Positions 42,152 to 50,299 are shown, counted from the stretch's first letter. The stretch: DNA of 64,000 nt from Chryseobacterium formosense (GCF_900116415.1 NZ_FPAP01000002.1:558001-622000), one strand, 5' to 3'. Numbers and translations are program-made. The notes: generated by a model from the letters alone, not told the origin.

Positions 42152-42673
42152 CTATTGATTCAGGATTTCGACAAATTTCTTTTTCTGTAAAATGATTTCT
42201 TTTTTTGATAGTTTATTGGCTTCGTAAACGATTGTAATGTCTTTGATATTGGCTTTAAAAACATTCAGAGAAACAATCAATCCGCTGATGATTTCTTCAA
42301 TCGTGTATTTGTATGTTCCGTTTTTTGAAAAAGACCTTTCTTTTCCACCGGTTGTCACAACGATAAAAACTTCTTTGTTTTCGAGAGGATTATTTTCGCC
42401 TTCTTTTACCCAGTTTCGGTCAAAAACTTCATCAATCCATAGTTTTAGTAAAGGTGGAATTCCGAACCAGATGATGGGAAACTGAAAAATAAAACGATCG
42501 TATTGCTGAAGTCTTTTTCGCTCCCGAAATGCCGCAATATGAAAATCGGGATATTCTTCATACAAATCGCGAAGGGTAAAATGCTGATGACGAACATAGA
42601 AATTGATGATCTCTACATTTGAATTGGAATGTTCAAGATAGGGATGGGCAAAAACCACCAGCGTTTTTTTCAT
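42152..42673 (-). CDS. NAD(P)H-dependent oxidoreductase, KefF/KefG ancillary-like
   Basis: 173-residue flavodoxin-like quinone reductase: LVVFAHPYLEHSNSN at the FMN loop, FQFPIIWFGIPPLLKLWIDEV and VVTTGGKERSFSKNGTYKYT. It matches the KefF/KefG group needed for full activity of Kef channels. Directly upstream of, and nearly touching, the antiporter gene, so the two form an operon and a complex at the inner membrane is likely. Confidence 0.9.
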   Translation of the reverse strand: MKKTLVVFAHPYLEHSNSNVEIINFYVRHQHFTLRDLYEEYPDFHIAAFRERKRLQQYDRFIFQFPIIWFGIPPLLKLWIDEVFDRNWVKEGENNPLENKEVFIVVTTGGKERSFSKNGTYKYTIEEIISGLIVSLNVFKANIKDITIVYEANKLSKKEIILQKKKFVEILNQ

Positions 42674-42782
42674 AAACCCGTTTTCAGTAAATATAATGAA
42701 AATTGTGTGAAATATGAAGGGTTATGGCGGGTTTAATGAAATTTTAATCAGAGAAAAGCGGAATTTTTAGTTTAATTAAAAT

Positions 42783-43199
42783 TTATTCTCCGTGAGTGAG
42801 TTTAATTATTTTTCCGTCTTTTGAACTTATTATTATCAGGAATGTTCCTCCGATTGCTACTTCAGCGGGCATTGTTCCATTAATTATATAGTAATCTTCA
42901 ACATAATTTACATTATATGGTCTTTGTTTAACTATATTTTCTTCTCCGTAAATTTTAAAAAGAATGTCTTCAGCAATTTTAACAGCAGTTTGAGAATCTG
43001 AAATAACTTTATCAGTAAGGATCTCATTTTCTAAAAGAACATTCTTTAATTCTAATTGTGCATTTTCAATATTTCTGTTTTCTTTAAAAACTATAGAATT
43101 ATTAATTTCAGAAATATTTTCTTGCTTATTTCTTTTTGTGCAAGATAAAATAGGTATAATTAAAAGTAATCCTAATGATATTTTCAATGAAGATTTCAT
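42783..43199 (-). CDS. Lipoprotein with NTF2-fold immunity-type domain
   Basis: 138 residues. Lipoprotein signal LLLIIPILSCTK. Residues about 65-137 (AVKIAEDILFKIYGEENIVKQ, RPYNVNYVEDYYIINGTMP, GGTFLIIISSKDGKII, LTHGE) match what I know of the NTF2_fold_imm families of polymorphic-toxin immunity proteins. No toxin gene is nearby. It is the last gene of the LemA operon (11 bp after the previous gene), which suggests a housekeeping or orphan-immunity role. Confidence 0.7.
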   Translation of the reverse strand: MKSSLKISLGLLLIIPILSCTKRNKQENISEINNSIVFKENRNIENAQLELKNVLLENEILTDKVISDSQTAVKIAEDILFKIYGEENIVKQRPYNVNYVEDYYIINGTMPAEVAIGGTFLIIISSKDGKIIKLTHGE

Positions 43200-43210
43200 A
43201 TTTTAAAACT

Positions 43211-43513
43211 TTAAATAAACCATTTCCAAAAACTTACAAATATTGAAATTATTCCAATCATTAAAATACAAGTCGCAGAATATTTAAATGTATTTAATTC
43301 TTTGTTTTTAAAAGCTAATATTAAAAATGATAATGAAATGAATGAGATAATTAAAAAGTAATATTTGTATGAATATTTTAAGTCTAAAAGTCCATACAAC
43401 GCCTGAGTTTTTCCGTCTGTCGACCAATAATCTTTTAGAATTGTCAGATTAACTTTAATGGAAAGTAATAAAGTTGTGAAGCTTAAAAGAATAGATGTTA
43501 CTGAAAATTTCAT
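43211..43513 (-). CDS. Small four-helix membrane protein, unknown
   Basis: 100 residues from ATG 43513 (MKFSVTSILLSFTTLLLS). Four hydrophobic segments with short loops; KDYWSTDGKTQALYGLLDLK between the first two. The frame extends upstream to 43660, but that extension is an out-of-frame read of the glycine-rich tail of the preceding gene and is rejected. Lies in an operon, 10 bp after the TPM gene. No family recognised. Confidence 0.65.
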   Translation of the reverse strand: MKFSVTSILLSFTTLLLSIKVNLTILKDYWSTDGKTQALYGLLDLKYSYKYYFLIISFISLSFLILAFKNKELNTFKYSATCILMIGIISIFVSFWKWFI

Positions 43514-43523
43514 TTTAATTTTT

Positions 43524-44324
43524 CTACCACCCACCCGAAGCTCCACCACCTCCAAAACTTCCGCCGCCTCCAAATCCTCCAAATCCTCCACCGCCTCGAG
43601 AGCTTCCACCACCAAATCCACCGCCAAAACTTCCGGGAAAAGGGAACGGGAAAAATCCACCGGGATAATTTCTTCTTCCTCTACGACTTAAAATAATATC
43701 GCCATCATCATCACCGCCACCTCTATTGCCAAAAATAATCGCAAGAATAATAAAAATAACAAAAGCAATGATAATTAATTTTAAAGCTCCTGAATCCCCT
43801 TCATTTTCATGGTTTTCCAAAGGTTTGAACTTTCCCTGAACAGCCTCCATAATAGCATTCGTTCCACCATTGATGCCTTCGTACCATCTTCCTTGCCTGA
43901 AATTCGGTGTAACGATATAATCTAAAATCTGTCCTGCAACTGAAGCCGTCAAATATTGTTCAACCGCTCTTCCTTGCTGAATAGACATGGTTCTGTCATC
44001 TTTTGCAATCAGGAAAACGACTCCGTTATCTACATCTTTTTGTCCGATTCCCCATTTTTCACCAAACATGGTTGCCAGAAAATTTACATCTTCGCCTTTT
44101 GTGGAAGGAATAATGATTACCTCAATTTCCGTTGAAGTAGAATCTGCAAATTTGATGAGCTTTTTGTTCAGTTCATCTTTTTCCTGCTGAGTCAAAAGGT
44201 TGGCTTCATCGTAAACAGGATAAAGAACTGCTGGTTTTTCGGGAATAGTGTATTGCGCTGATAAAAAACCATAACAGCAAACTAATAGAAATGTGAAAAA
44301 TATTTTAAGAGAATGTAATCTCAT
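43524..44324 (-). CDS. TPM-domain membrane protein with glycine-rich tail (YgcG-like)
   Basis: 266 residues. Signal peptide (FFTFLLVCCYGFLSAQ), TPM_phosphatase/TLP18.3 domain (residues 30-165: VYDEANLLTQQEKDELNKKL, STEIEVIIIPSTKGEDVNFL, GIGQKDVDNGVVFLIAKDD), one membrane helix (LIIIAFVIFIILAIIFG) and a C-terminal Gly/Ser/Phe low-complexity tail ending GGW. TPM proteins recur with LemA. Related domains have acid phosphatase activity in plants, but the bacterial role is uncertain. Overlaps the previous gene by 20 bp. Confidence 0.88.
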   Translation of the reverse strand: MRLHSLKIFFTFLLVCCYGFLSAQYTIPEKPAVLYPVYDEANLLTQQEKDELNKKLIKFADSTSTEIEVIIIPSTKGEDVNFLATMFGEKWGIGQKDVDNGVVFLIAKDDRTMSIQQGRAVEQYLTASVAGQILDYIVTPNFRQGRWYEGINGGTNAIMEAVQGKFKPLENHENEGDSGALKLIIIAFVIFIILAIIFGNRGGGDDDGDIILSRRGRRNYPGGFFPFPFPGSFGGGFGGGSSRGGGGFGGFGGGGSFGGGGASGGW

Positions 44325-44733
44325 TGGGTAATTCGTTGTGGTTTTCTCCGGTTATCGGAAAATATTTTTTTAATTCAAGACCTGTTTCAAGAATCCCGCT
44401 TTTCAAAGCTTGGTAATAATGCCCTTTTGCAAATTCCGAAGTGATATAATCGTGCAGATGATCCCAGTACGACTGATGCACTTTCTCATGAATTCCGGTA
44501 TCACCAATAATGGTAAGGTATTTTTTCTCAAAATTAACATGAAAAAGAACCGCATTTTTTTCTGCAGTTTTGTCTTTGCACAGCTCTTTAAAAACTTCAA
44601 AAGCAGTTTCTGCAGACTGTGAATCTGTAGTAGAATCAATATGTACACGGATTTCTCCGGTAGAATGTTGCTCTGCCGACTGAATAGCTTCCACAAGGGA
44701 AGCTATTTGCTGATCTGTAAGAAAGCGGCTCAT
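44305..44733 (-). CDS. TPM-domain protein, short form
   Basis: 142 residues with no signal peptide. A second TPM domain: FLTDQQIASLVEAIQSAEQHS, TGEIRVHIDS, ILFHVNFEKKYLTIIGDTGI-like core (AVLFHVNFEKKYLTIIGD), then GHYYQALKSGILETGLELKKY. Paralogous to the downstream TPM gene but lacking membrane anchor and Gly tail. Start codon overlaps the LemA stop by one base. Confidence 0.87.
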   Translation of the reverse strand: MSRFLTDQQIASLVEAIQSAEQHSTGEIRVHIDSTTDSQSAETAFEVFKELCKDKTAEKNAVLFHVNFEKKYLTIIGDTGIHEKVHQSYWDHLHDYITSEFAKGHYYQALKSGILETGLELKKYFPITGENHNELPNEITFS

Positions 44734-45341
44734 TATTCTGTAAATACGCTTGGTGCGTTTTCAGCTCCTGCCTGTGCTTTAAACAAAGGTTTTTCCTTAA
44801 AATTGGTAAAGTTTGCCAAGATATTGTTCGGGAATTGCTTGATCGAAACATTGTAGTCTCTCGCTGCATTGTTGTAATACACCGTTTCGGTTCTGATGCT
44901 GTTTTCAATAGCAATATATTCTCTCTGGAAATTGATGTACTGCTGATCTGCCTTCAAATTCGGATAAGCTTCTGCAACCGCCATCAATCTGCTTAAAGCC
45001 CCCGTTAATTCTCCTTGGGCAGCCTGAAATTTAGCCATGTCTTCTTCAGTAAGATTAGTAGGGTTGATGTTGATTGAAGTGGCTTTTGATCTGGCTTCAA
45101 TAACTTTAGTCAAAGTTTCCTGCTCGAATTTTGAATATGATTTTACAGTTCTTTCAAGATTCGGAATGAGGTTGGCTCTTTTCTGATAAACGGTTTGTAC
45201 GTTAGACCATTTTGCATCTACCGTCTGTTCCTGATCTACAAATTTATTATATCCGCTTTTTCCCCAGAAGAATAGTATTCCTACGATAATTATAAGAGCA
45301 ATTCCGATCGTTCCGGCGCTCATACAGCCTTTGTTTTTCAT
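44733..45341 (-). CDS. LemA-family membrane protein
   Basis: 202 residues from ATG 45341. One N-terminal membrane helix (GIALIIIVGILFFWG) then the LemA helical domain: YNKFVDQEQTVDAKWSNVQT, VYQKRANLIPNLERTVKSYS, GELTGALSRLMAVAEAYPNL, QYINFQREYIAIENSIRTE, and RDYNVSIKQFPNNI. Function unclear in general. First gene of the five-gene LemA-TPM-TPM-membrane-NTF2 operon; a -7 box lies at 45467-45460, giving a leader of about 110 nt. Confidence 0.9.
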   Translation of the reverse strand: MKNKGCMSAGTIGIALIIIVGILFFWGKSGYNKFVDQEQTVDAKWSNVQTVYQKRANLIPNLERTVKSYSKFEQETLTKVIEARSKATSININPTNLTEEDMAKFQAAQGELTGALSRLMAVAEAYPNLKADQQYINFQREYIAIENSIRTETVYYNNAARDYNVSIKQFPNNILANFTNFKEKPLFKAQAGAENAPSVFTE

Positions 45342-45459
45342 ATGTGAGTTTTTATTGTTTTTAATAGTTTTATGCAATCGCTAATCTTCAAGTATGTGTA
45401 TTTGAAAATGTGTAGTTACGATTTCATCGTTTAAAATTTTTTAATGTTTTTGTGTTACT

Positions 45460-45467
45460 CAAATATA
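45460..45467 (-). promoter_or_regulatory. -7 box TATATTTG, candidate promoter of the LemA operon
   Basis: TAnnTTTG match, 118 nt upstream of the LemA ATG. The spacing is long, so it is less secure than the others. Confidence 0.35.
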
Positions 45468-45479
45468 CAAATTAAGTGC

Positions 45480-45487
45480 TAATTTTG
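45480..45487 (+). promoter_or_regulatory. -7 box TAATTTTG of folA
   Basis: TAnnTTTG match 15 nt before the folA ATG. Confidence 0.55.
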
Positions 45488-45502
45488 CAGAAAATTTATT
45501 GA

Positions 45503-45994
45503 ATGACAACAATTGTGGTGGCAATGGGAGAAAAAAACGAAATTGGTTCTGATAATCAGCTTCTGTGGCATCTTCCGAAAGATTTGAAACATTTTAAAGA
45601 TCTTACTTCGGGGCATCCGATCATCATGGGAAGAAAAACATATGAAAGCATTGGAAAACCATTACCCAACCGTACCAATATTGTTGTTTCAAGAAAAAAA
45701 GACTGGTTTGAGGAAGGGATTTTAATTGTAGGAAGCATTAAAGAAGCTGTGAAATTTGCCAAAAAAATAGACGAAAATATTTTTATTATCGGAGGCGGAA
45801 ATATATATGAGCAAACTATGGAGATTACAGACCGACTTGAAGTAACTTTAGTAAAAGCAAACCTTGAAGCCGATACTTATTTTCCTAAAATAGATCACAA
45901 AATCTGGAAAATGACAGAGGAAATCTGCCATGAAAAAGACGAGAAAAATCAATATGATTTCTGTTTTCAAACGTATGAAAGAATTGAAGGATAA
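45503..45994 (+). CDS. folA: Dihydrofolate reductase
   Basis: 163 residues. Hallmarks in order: VVAMGEKNEIGSDNQLLWHL, PKDLKHFKDLTSGHPIIMGR, KTYESIGKPLPNRTNIVVSR, IIGGGNIYEQTM and YDFCFQTYER. It regenerates tetrahydrofolate with NADPH, and is the target of trimethoprim. Length and motifs are normal and nothing suggests a resistant plasmid-type enzyme. Confidence 0.95.
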   Translation: MTTIVVAMGEKNEIGSDNQLLWHLPKDLKHFKDLTSGHPIIMGRKTYESIGKPLPNRTNIVVSRKKDWFEEGILIVGSIKEAVKFAKKIDENIFIIGGGNIYEQTMEITDRLEVTLVKANLEADTYFPKIDHKIWKMTEEICHEKDEKNQYDFCFQTYERIEG

Positions 45995-46075
45995 TAGTTG
46001 TTGGTTGATCGTTTTTAATTTGTGGAATTTTAATGAGAAACCGTCAACATACTAATAACTAACAACCAAATTTCT

Positions 46076-46083
46076 TATCTTTG
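46076..46083 (+). promoter_or_regulatory. -7 box TATCTTTG of the gene at 46102
   Basis: TAnnTTTG match 18 nt before the ATG. Confidence 0.5.
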
Positions 46084-46101
46084 CACTTCTAAAATTTAAT
46101 A

Positions 46102-46668
46102 ATGAACAAGTACATAAAAATCATAGTTGCAGCACTTTTGATTCTTGGAGGTCTTTACATGATGTTTTTTACCAGAAATTTAGGTTGGGGAATCGTAGTT
46201 TTCCTTTTATCAGTATTACCAATTTTCTTATTTTTTAAGAATGAAAATATCCTTTTGGCATTCTGGCAATTGAGAAAGCAGGATATGATAAAAGCTTCGA
46301 AATTTTTGAATAATATTAAAAATTATAAAACTGAGCTTCATAAGAACCAATATGGATATTACCATTATTTACAAGGCTTGGTTTTAGCACAGGATCATCC
46401 GACGAAGGTTGAGCCTTTAATGAAAAAAGCTTTGGAATATGGTTTGAATATGAAGCATGACCGCGCAATGGCAACTTTAAATCTTGCGGCAGGAGCAATT
46501 TCTAAAGGAAAAAAACAGGAAGGACAAAGACTTCTTGAAGAAGCAAAAAGGCTGGATTCTGCCGGAATGATGGCCGACCAAATCAAAATGCTGAAAGATC
46601 AGCTGAAAATGCCGACGATGCAAAAGCATATGCATAACCCGAATATGAGAAACAGAGGGAAATTTTAG
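46102..46668 (+). CDS. Membrane protein with TPR-like helical domain (often annotated DUF2892)
   Basis: 188 residues. Two membrane helices at the N-terminus (IIVAALLILGGLYMMFF and WGIVVFLLSVLPIFLFF), then a helical-repeat region: MIKASKFLNNIKNYKTELHK, YYHYLQGLVLAQDHPTKVEP, RAMATLNLAAGAISKGKKQE, which reads as two TPR-like hairpins. C-terminal tail is Met/Asn/His-rich. Role unknown. Confidence 0.7.
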   Translation: MNKYIKIIVAALLILGGLYMMFFTRNLGWGIVVFLLSVLPIFLFFKNENILLAFWQLRKQDMIKASKFLNNIKNYKTELHKNQYGYYHYLQGLVLAQDHPTKVEPLMKKALEYGLNMKHDRAMATLNLAAGAISKGKKQEGQRLLEEAKRLDSAGMMADQIKMLKDQLKMPTMQKHMHNPNMRNRGKF

Positions 46669-46676
46669 AAAAATAT

Positions 46677-46710
46677 AAATGGCAGAGAATATTCTCTGCC
46701 ATTTTTTTTG
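46677..46710. terminator. Bidirectional terminator
   Basis: AAATGGCAGAGAAT (46677-46690) and its exact complement (46691-46704), then eight T. It lies between the convergent TPR-like and T9SS cargo genes. Confidence 0.9.
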
Positions 46711-46719
46711 TTAAATGAA

Positions 46720-47559
46720 TTATTGTTTTATAACTTTTATTGTTTTCGAAGAACCGTCTTTGTAAATAACTTTAGCAATATAATTTCCTGATGTAAATCT
46801 TGATAAATTCACGGAAATATCTTTGTTGTCGAATTTCTGATTTAATATGTTTTGTCCGGACAAATTATAAATTTCTAAAGAAGTGATTGTTTGGTTGCCA
46901 GATATATTAAAGATATCTTTTACAGGGTTAGGATAATATTTCAAAGCGTTTTTTCCATCGATTTCTACAGTGCTTAATGTGCTGAAATTTAATCGGATAT
47001 TGGCTCTGTTTGGTGTTGAAGTCATTGTTCTAGTATCATTCCATGCATTGGATATACTGTAATAATAGGATGATTTATCAGGTACATTTGAATAAGAATA
47101 ATTCGGTGGACCTAATGTGTAATTTCCTGAGGCATGTACAACTAAAACAATTAAGTTTTTTGTAGAATCATTATATTGAAAAGGTGTGGTCAGCGTAATA
47201 TTTTGCCAACCCACCACATCATTATTAACGTTTCCTGAATACACTAATGTATACCCTGTTGTAGAAGTAGGTGTTGAAATCGTACTTTGAGTAGCCATTT
47301 TCATATAAATAGACACATTTCCCGTAGTTACGGCATAAGCGCTGCTTACAATATTCCATCCGATAGAATTAATGGTTCCTGTAGTTCCTATTTCGGCAGC
47401 ATCATAAATCGTTTCGCTTGCCCCGTTCTCAAACAATCGAGTTATTGGTGAATAATACCATGAGTTTGTACCTGTGCCAATTGTTACCTGTTGAGCATTT
47501 GTTGGAATAATCCCTAAAATACTAATGAGTAAAATGTAAAAAATAGTAGAATTTTTCAT
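46720..47559 (-). CDS. Type IX secretion system cargo protein (T9SS type A sorting domain)
   Basis: 279 residues. Signal peptide (FYILLISILGIIPTNAQ). The mature N-terminal domain (GTGTNSWYYSPITRLFENGA, IYDAAEIGTTGTINSIGWNI) is a jelly-roll-like module seen in T9SS proteins. The last 80 residues are the sorting signal: LKYYPNPVKDIFNISG, LEIYNLSGQNILNQKF, FTSGNYIAKVIYKDGSSKTI then KVIKQ. It would be exported across the outer membrane by T9SS. Catalytic residues not seen; probably an adhesin or surface-layer protein. Confidence 0.88.
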   Translation of the reverse strand: MKNSTIFYILLISILGIIPTNAQQVTIGTGTNSWYYSPITRLFENGASETIYDAAEIGTTGTINSIGWNIVSSAYAVTTGNVSIYMKMATQSTISTPTSTTGYTLVYSGNVNNDVVGWQNITLTTPFQYNDSTKNLIVLVVHASGNYTLGPPNYSYSNVPDKSSYYYSISNAWNDTRTMTSTPNRANIRLNFSTLSTVEIDGKNALKYYPNPVKDIFNISGNQTITSLEIYNLSGQNILNQKFDNKDISVNLSRFTSGNYIAKVIYKDGSSKTIKVIKQ

Positions 47560-47625
47560 AAGCCTGATAATTTAAGTTGCTTAAATATAGCAATTATTTA
47601 TCAAATAAGCTTATTTGTTGATTTA

Positions 47626-48258
47626 TTACATTTCTGAGTTTTGTTCATAACCATAAAATTTTGGCATCTGCCAATGATATTTTACAGCCAGCGTTCTGAT
47701 GGAAACAATTAATAAAATTGTAAAAATCTGGATAATTGTAAAAGAAAGATCGGTGAAAGTTGTCAATAATAAAAAGATCGAACCGCCAATAATACAGGCA
47801 CTCGCATAAATTTCTTTTCTGAAAATCAAAGGAATTCTGTTTAATAAAATATCCCGTATAATTCCACCAAAACATCCGGTTATCGTTCCCAATGCAATAC
47901 AAATTAAGGGATGAATATCTGAATTTAAACCTTTCTGAACTCCGATAATCGTAAACAATCCCAAACCGAAACTGTCAAAAATAAATAAAGTAACCTTAAA
48001 ATTTTTCTCGATTGATTTAAAGACCATCGAAAAAACGCTGGTTACCAAAATCAAGCCGCACATCAGAAGATCGTGCATCCAGAAAACAGGGATGTCAAGA
48101 AGGAGATCTCTCACCGTTCCGCCTCCAACCGAAGTTACGAAAGCAATAATTAAAACACCGAAAGGATCTAATCTTTTCTGCATTGCCGCAAAACTTCCCG
48201 ACATCGAAAACGATATCGTACCCAAGATTTCTATGGCAAAATTGATCTGTTCGTGCAT
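47626..48258 (-). CDS. Trimeric intracellular cation channel family protein (UPF0126/YadS)
   Basis: 210 residues, six or seven helices in two similar halves: GTISFSMSGSFAAMQKRLDP, VTSVGGGTVRDLLLDIPVFW in the first, then ICIALGTITGCFGGIIRDIL in the second, with the paired Gly-rich motifs of TRIC/UPF0126 channels. Some members transport glycine. Only 14 bp separate its ATG from the left end of the inverted-repeat-bounded S23 element, so the element abuts its promoter. Confidence 0.88.
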   Translation of the reverse strand: MHEQINFAIEILGTISFSMSGSFAAMQKRLDPFGVLIIAFVTSVGGGTVRDLLLDIPVFWMHDLLMCGLILVTSVFSMVFKSIEKNFKVTLFIFDSFGLGLFTIIGVQKGLNSDIHPLICIALGTITGCFGGIIRDILLNRIPLIFRKEIYASACIIGGSIFLLLTTFTDLSFTIIQIFTILLIVSIRTLAVKYHWQMPKFYGYEQNSEM

Positions 48259-48272
48259 TTATTATCGATGAT

Positions 48273-48293
48273 GAGTAATTGGTAATGAGTAAT
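48273..48293. repeat. Left inverted repeat of the S23 insert
   Basis: GAGTAATTGGTAATGAGTAA then T. Its complement matches the right repeat (48671-48691) at 19 of 21 positions. It also contains an internal direct repeat, GAGTAAT twice. Confidence 0.7.
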
Positions 48294-48300
48294 CCACTTA

Positions 48301-48654
48301 TTAGATTTTAGATAATTTATATTTATAAGTAGTCATTACTTTTACCAATTCTTCACATTCTGATTTTAATGGTTCTAATTTATTTTGCTCAACATATTGA
48401 AGTTCTTCAATGATTTCCAGCCAATGTTGAGTCTCGTCTATTTCTTCAACTACGATGCAGATTTTAGCAAACTTCTCCTTATCCGATCTTGCTCTGCAAA
48501 CAGCTCTATAATTTGATGATACAGATGTTGCCGATCTTATAATTTGTTTTCTGATTATTGATACAGCATCTGAGTATGGGATATCTGATAAAGATTTGAT
48601 GATTTCTACAGCAAATCTTTTAGTTCTGTCTCTGAAAATTTGATTGTAATCCAT
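48301..48654 (-). CDS. Four-helix bundle protein (S23 / 23S rRNA intervening-sequence family)
   Basis: 117 residues from ATG 48654. Helical throughout: FRDRTKRFAVEIIKSLSDIP, IIRKQIIRSATSVSSNYR, RSDKEKFAKICIVVEEIDE, TQHWLEIIEELQYVE, and a last helix. This is the family first seen inside insertions of 23S rRNA genes and related to diversity-generating-retroelement Avd proteins, but here it stands alone. It is enclosed by inverted repeats and placed between the coaD stop and the UPF0126 start, so it looks like an inserted unit. Function unknown. Confidence 0.87.
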   Translation of the reverse strand: MDYNQIFRDRTKRFAVEIIKSLSDIPYSDAVSIIRKQIIRSATSVSSNYRAVCRARSDKEKFAKICIVVEEIDETQHWLEIIEELQYVEQNKLEPLKSECEELVKVMTTYKYKLSKI

Positions 48655-48670
48655 AATGTGTTTTTGCAAA

Positions 48671-48691
48671 ATTACTCATTACAAATTACTT
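48671..48691. repeat. Right inverted repeat of the S23 insert
   Basis: ATTACTCATTACAAATTACT then T, complementary to 48273-48293 apart from two mismatches. The following TTACTTATTT runs into the coaD stop codon at 48697. Confidence 0.7.
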
Positions 48692-48696
48692 ATTAC

Positions 48697-49161
48697 TTAT
48701 TTTTCTACTCTTACTGATTCTGGAACGAGAAGTTCGTATTCTCCGCCGTGATTGATGATTTCCCTTACGATGCTGCTGCTGATAAAAGATTTCCCGGAAG
48801 AAGTAAGAAGGAAAACGGTTTCAATTTTTTTATGGGCTAAAGTTCTGTTGGTATGCGCAATTGCCTTTTCGAATTCAAAATCGGCGGGATTTCTAAGTCC
48901 GCGGATGATAAACTGGGCATTTTTCTCAAAACAGTAATCCACGGTTAAACCTTCGAAAAAATCGACTTCCACATTGGGAAATTCGGCAACGGAATTTTGC
49001 AGGAATTCCATTCTTTTTTCTAGCGGGAACATGTATTTTTTCTGTGAATTCTGTCCGATGGCGATGATTAATTTATCAAAAAGTGCGGCGGCTCTTTCTA
49101 TAATATCGTAATGTCCTAAAGTGATCGGGTCAAAAGATCCCGGGAAAACAGCAATTTTCAT
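48697..49161 (-). CDS. coaD: Phosphopantetheine adenylyltransferase
   Basis: 154 residues, family-normal. Nucleotidyltransferase motifs: FPGSFDPITLGHYDIIERA (the HxGH-like T-x-G-H), GLRNPADFEFEKAIAHTNRT, and the KMSKS-like SGKSFISSSIVREI. It makes dephospho-CoA from phosphopantetheine and ATP, the fourth step of CoA synthesis. Its stop codon directly abuts the right repeat of the S23 insert. Confidence 0.95.
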   Translation of the reverse strand: MKIAVFPGSFDPITLGHYDIIERAAALFDKLIIAIGQNSQKKYMFPLEKRMEFLQNSVAEFPNVEVDFFEGLTVDYCFEKNAQFIIRGLRNPADFEFEKAIAHTNRTLAHKKIETVFLLTSSGKSFISSSIVREIINHGGEYELLVPESVRVEK

Positions 49162-49296
49162 GCGTGAAAGGTTTTTAAGTTTAAGGTTCAGAGTTTAAAA
49201 TTCTTCTAAAGAAAACGCTGCCTTTTGAAACTAAAGTTTATTTAAATTAAAATAAATGTTGAAAGTAAAGTAAAAAAACTTCCAACATCCATCTTC

Positions 49297-50280
49297 CTAT
49301 TTATTCAAAGCTTTCTCAACCTCGTTTCCACAAAGGTCTTTGATTGATATTCCGTAGATTTTTGCCTGCTGCGGAAGAATACTTGCAGGAGAAAATCCTG
49401 GATTGGTATTCATTTCCAACATATAAGGAATTCCATCCATTAGAATAAATTCACTTCTTGAGAAACCGCTCATTCCAAGAGAATTGTACGCTCTTTTTGC
49501 AATTTCTTCCACTCTGATTCTTGTTTCGTCATCAATTCTTGCAGGAGTAATTTCTTCAGAAGCTCCTTCATATTTCGCTTCATAATCGAAAAATTCGTTT
49601 TTAGGAACAATTTCAGTAATTCCCAAAACAATTGTTTCACCTTTAAAATCAATAACTCCGACAGAAACCTCCATTCCGTTCAGGAAACTTTCAATTAAAA
49701 TTTCATCATCTTCTTTAAAAGCAATTTCGGTTGCAGCAATCATCTCCGATTTTTCTTTAACCTTAGAAATTCCTAGTGAAGAACCAGACTGATTGGGTTT
49801 AACAAAAACTGGAAGTCCTAGATTGTCGATAATTTCATCAACATTAATATTTTCACCTTTTCTTAAATAAACACTTTTTGCAGAAGGAATTCCGTACTTC
49901 GAAAGTACCGCTAAAGTATCTTTTTTATTGAATGTTAATGCACTTTGATAAAAATCACAACCGGTATATTTCTGTCCGATGGCATCCCAATAAGCCTGAA
50001 AAATCCCATTTTCACCCGGTGTTCCGTGAATAATGTTGAAACAAGCATCAAATTTTAATTTTTCGTTATTGTCTAGTGTAACCGAAAAATCGCCTTTGTT
50101 GATCGGTTTTTTATTCTCGTTTTCATCCAGAAAATACCATTCGTCTTTTAAGATAACCACCTTGTAGACATGGTACAGATCACGGTCTAAGGAATCGTAT
50201 ATTAACTGACCGCTTTTCAGAGAAACTTTGTATTCGTCAGAATAGCCTCCCATAACTACGGCAATGTGTTTTTTGCTCAT
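49297..50280 (-). CDS. ddl: D-alanine--D-alanine ligase
   Basis: 327 residues. ATP-grasp enzyme: VVMGGYSDEYKVSLKSGQ at the N-terminus, IIHGTPGENGIFQAYWDAIG, VFVKPNQSGSSLGISKVKEK, ILIESFLNGMEVSVGVI, and MLEMNTNPGFSPASILPQQA with metal-binding residues. It makes the D-Ala-D-Ala dipeptide for peptidoglycan. Own promoter (-7 box 50307-50300), divergent from the PASTA gene. Confidence 0.94.
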   Translation of the reverse strand: MSKKHIAVVMGGYSDEYKVSLKSGQLIYDSLDRDLYHVYKVVILKDEWYFLDENENKKPINKGDFSVTLDNNEKLKFDACFNIIHGTPGENGIFQAYWDAIGQKYTGCDFYQSALTFNKKDTLAVLSKYGIPSAKSVYLRKGENINVDEIIDNLGLPVFVKPNQSGSSLGISKVKEKSEMIAATEIAFKEDDEILIESFLNGMEVSVGVIDFKGETIVLGITEIVPKNEFFDYEAKYEGASEEITPARIDDETRIRVEEIAKRAYNSLGMSGFSRSEFILMDGIPYMLEMNTNPGFSPASILPQQAKIYGISIKDLCGNEVEKALNK

Positions 50281-50299
50281 ATTAAATTATCAATTAAGG

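Noticed and set aside
42783..43199. Toxin-immunity module
   Set aside because: The lipoprotein looks like an immunity protein, but none of the surrounding genes has a toxin, RHS or secretion-tag domain.
43211..43660. Longer version of the small membrane protein starting at 43660
   Set aside because: Its first 49 codons are a shifted reading of the Gly-rich tail of the TPM gene, giving an odd Glu/Leu/Val repeat; ATG at 43513 is the sensible start.
43458..43691. Ser/Thr-rich ORF on the plus strand
   Set aside because: Antisense to the glycine-rich tail of the TPM gene; the low-complexity product comes from the repeat codons.
48301..48654. Part of a 23S rRNA gene with an intervening sequence
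   Set aside because: The S23-type gene invites this reading, but flanking DNA encodes coaD and UPF0126 and no rRNA sequence is seen.
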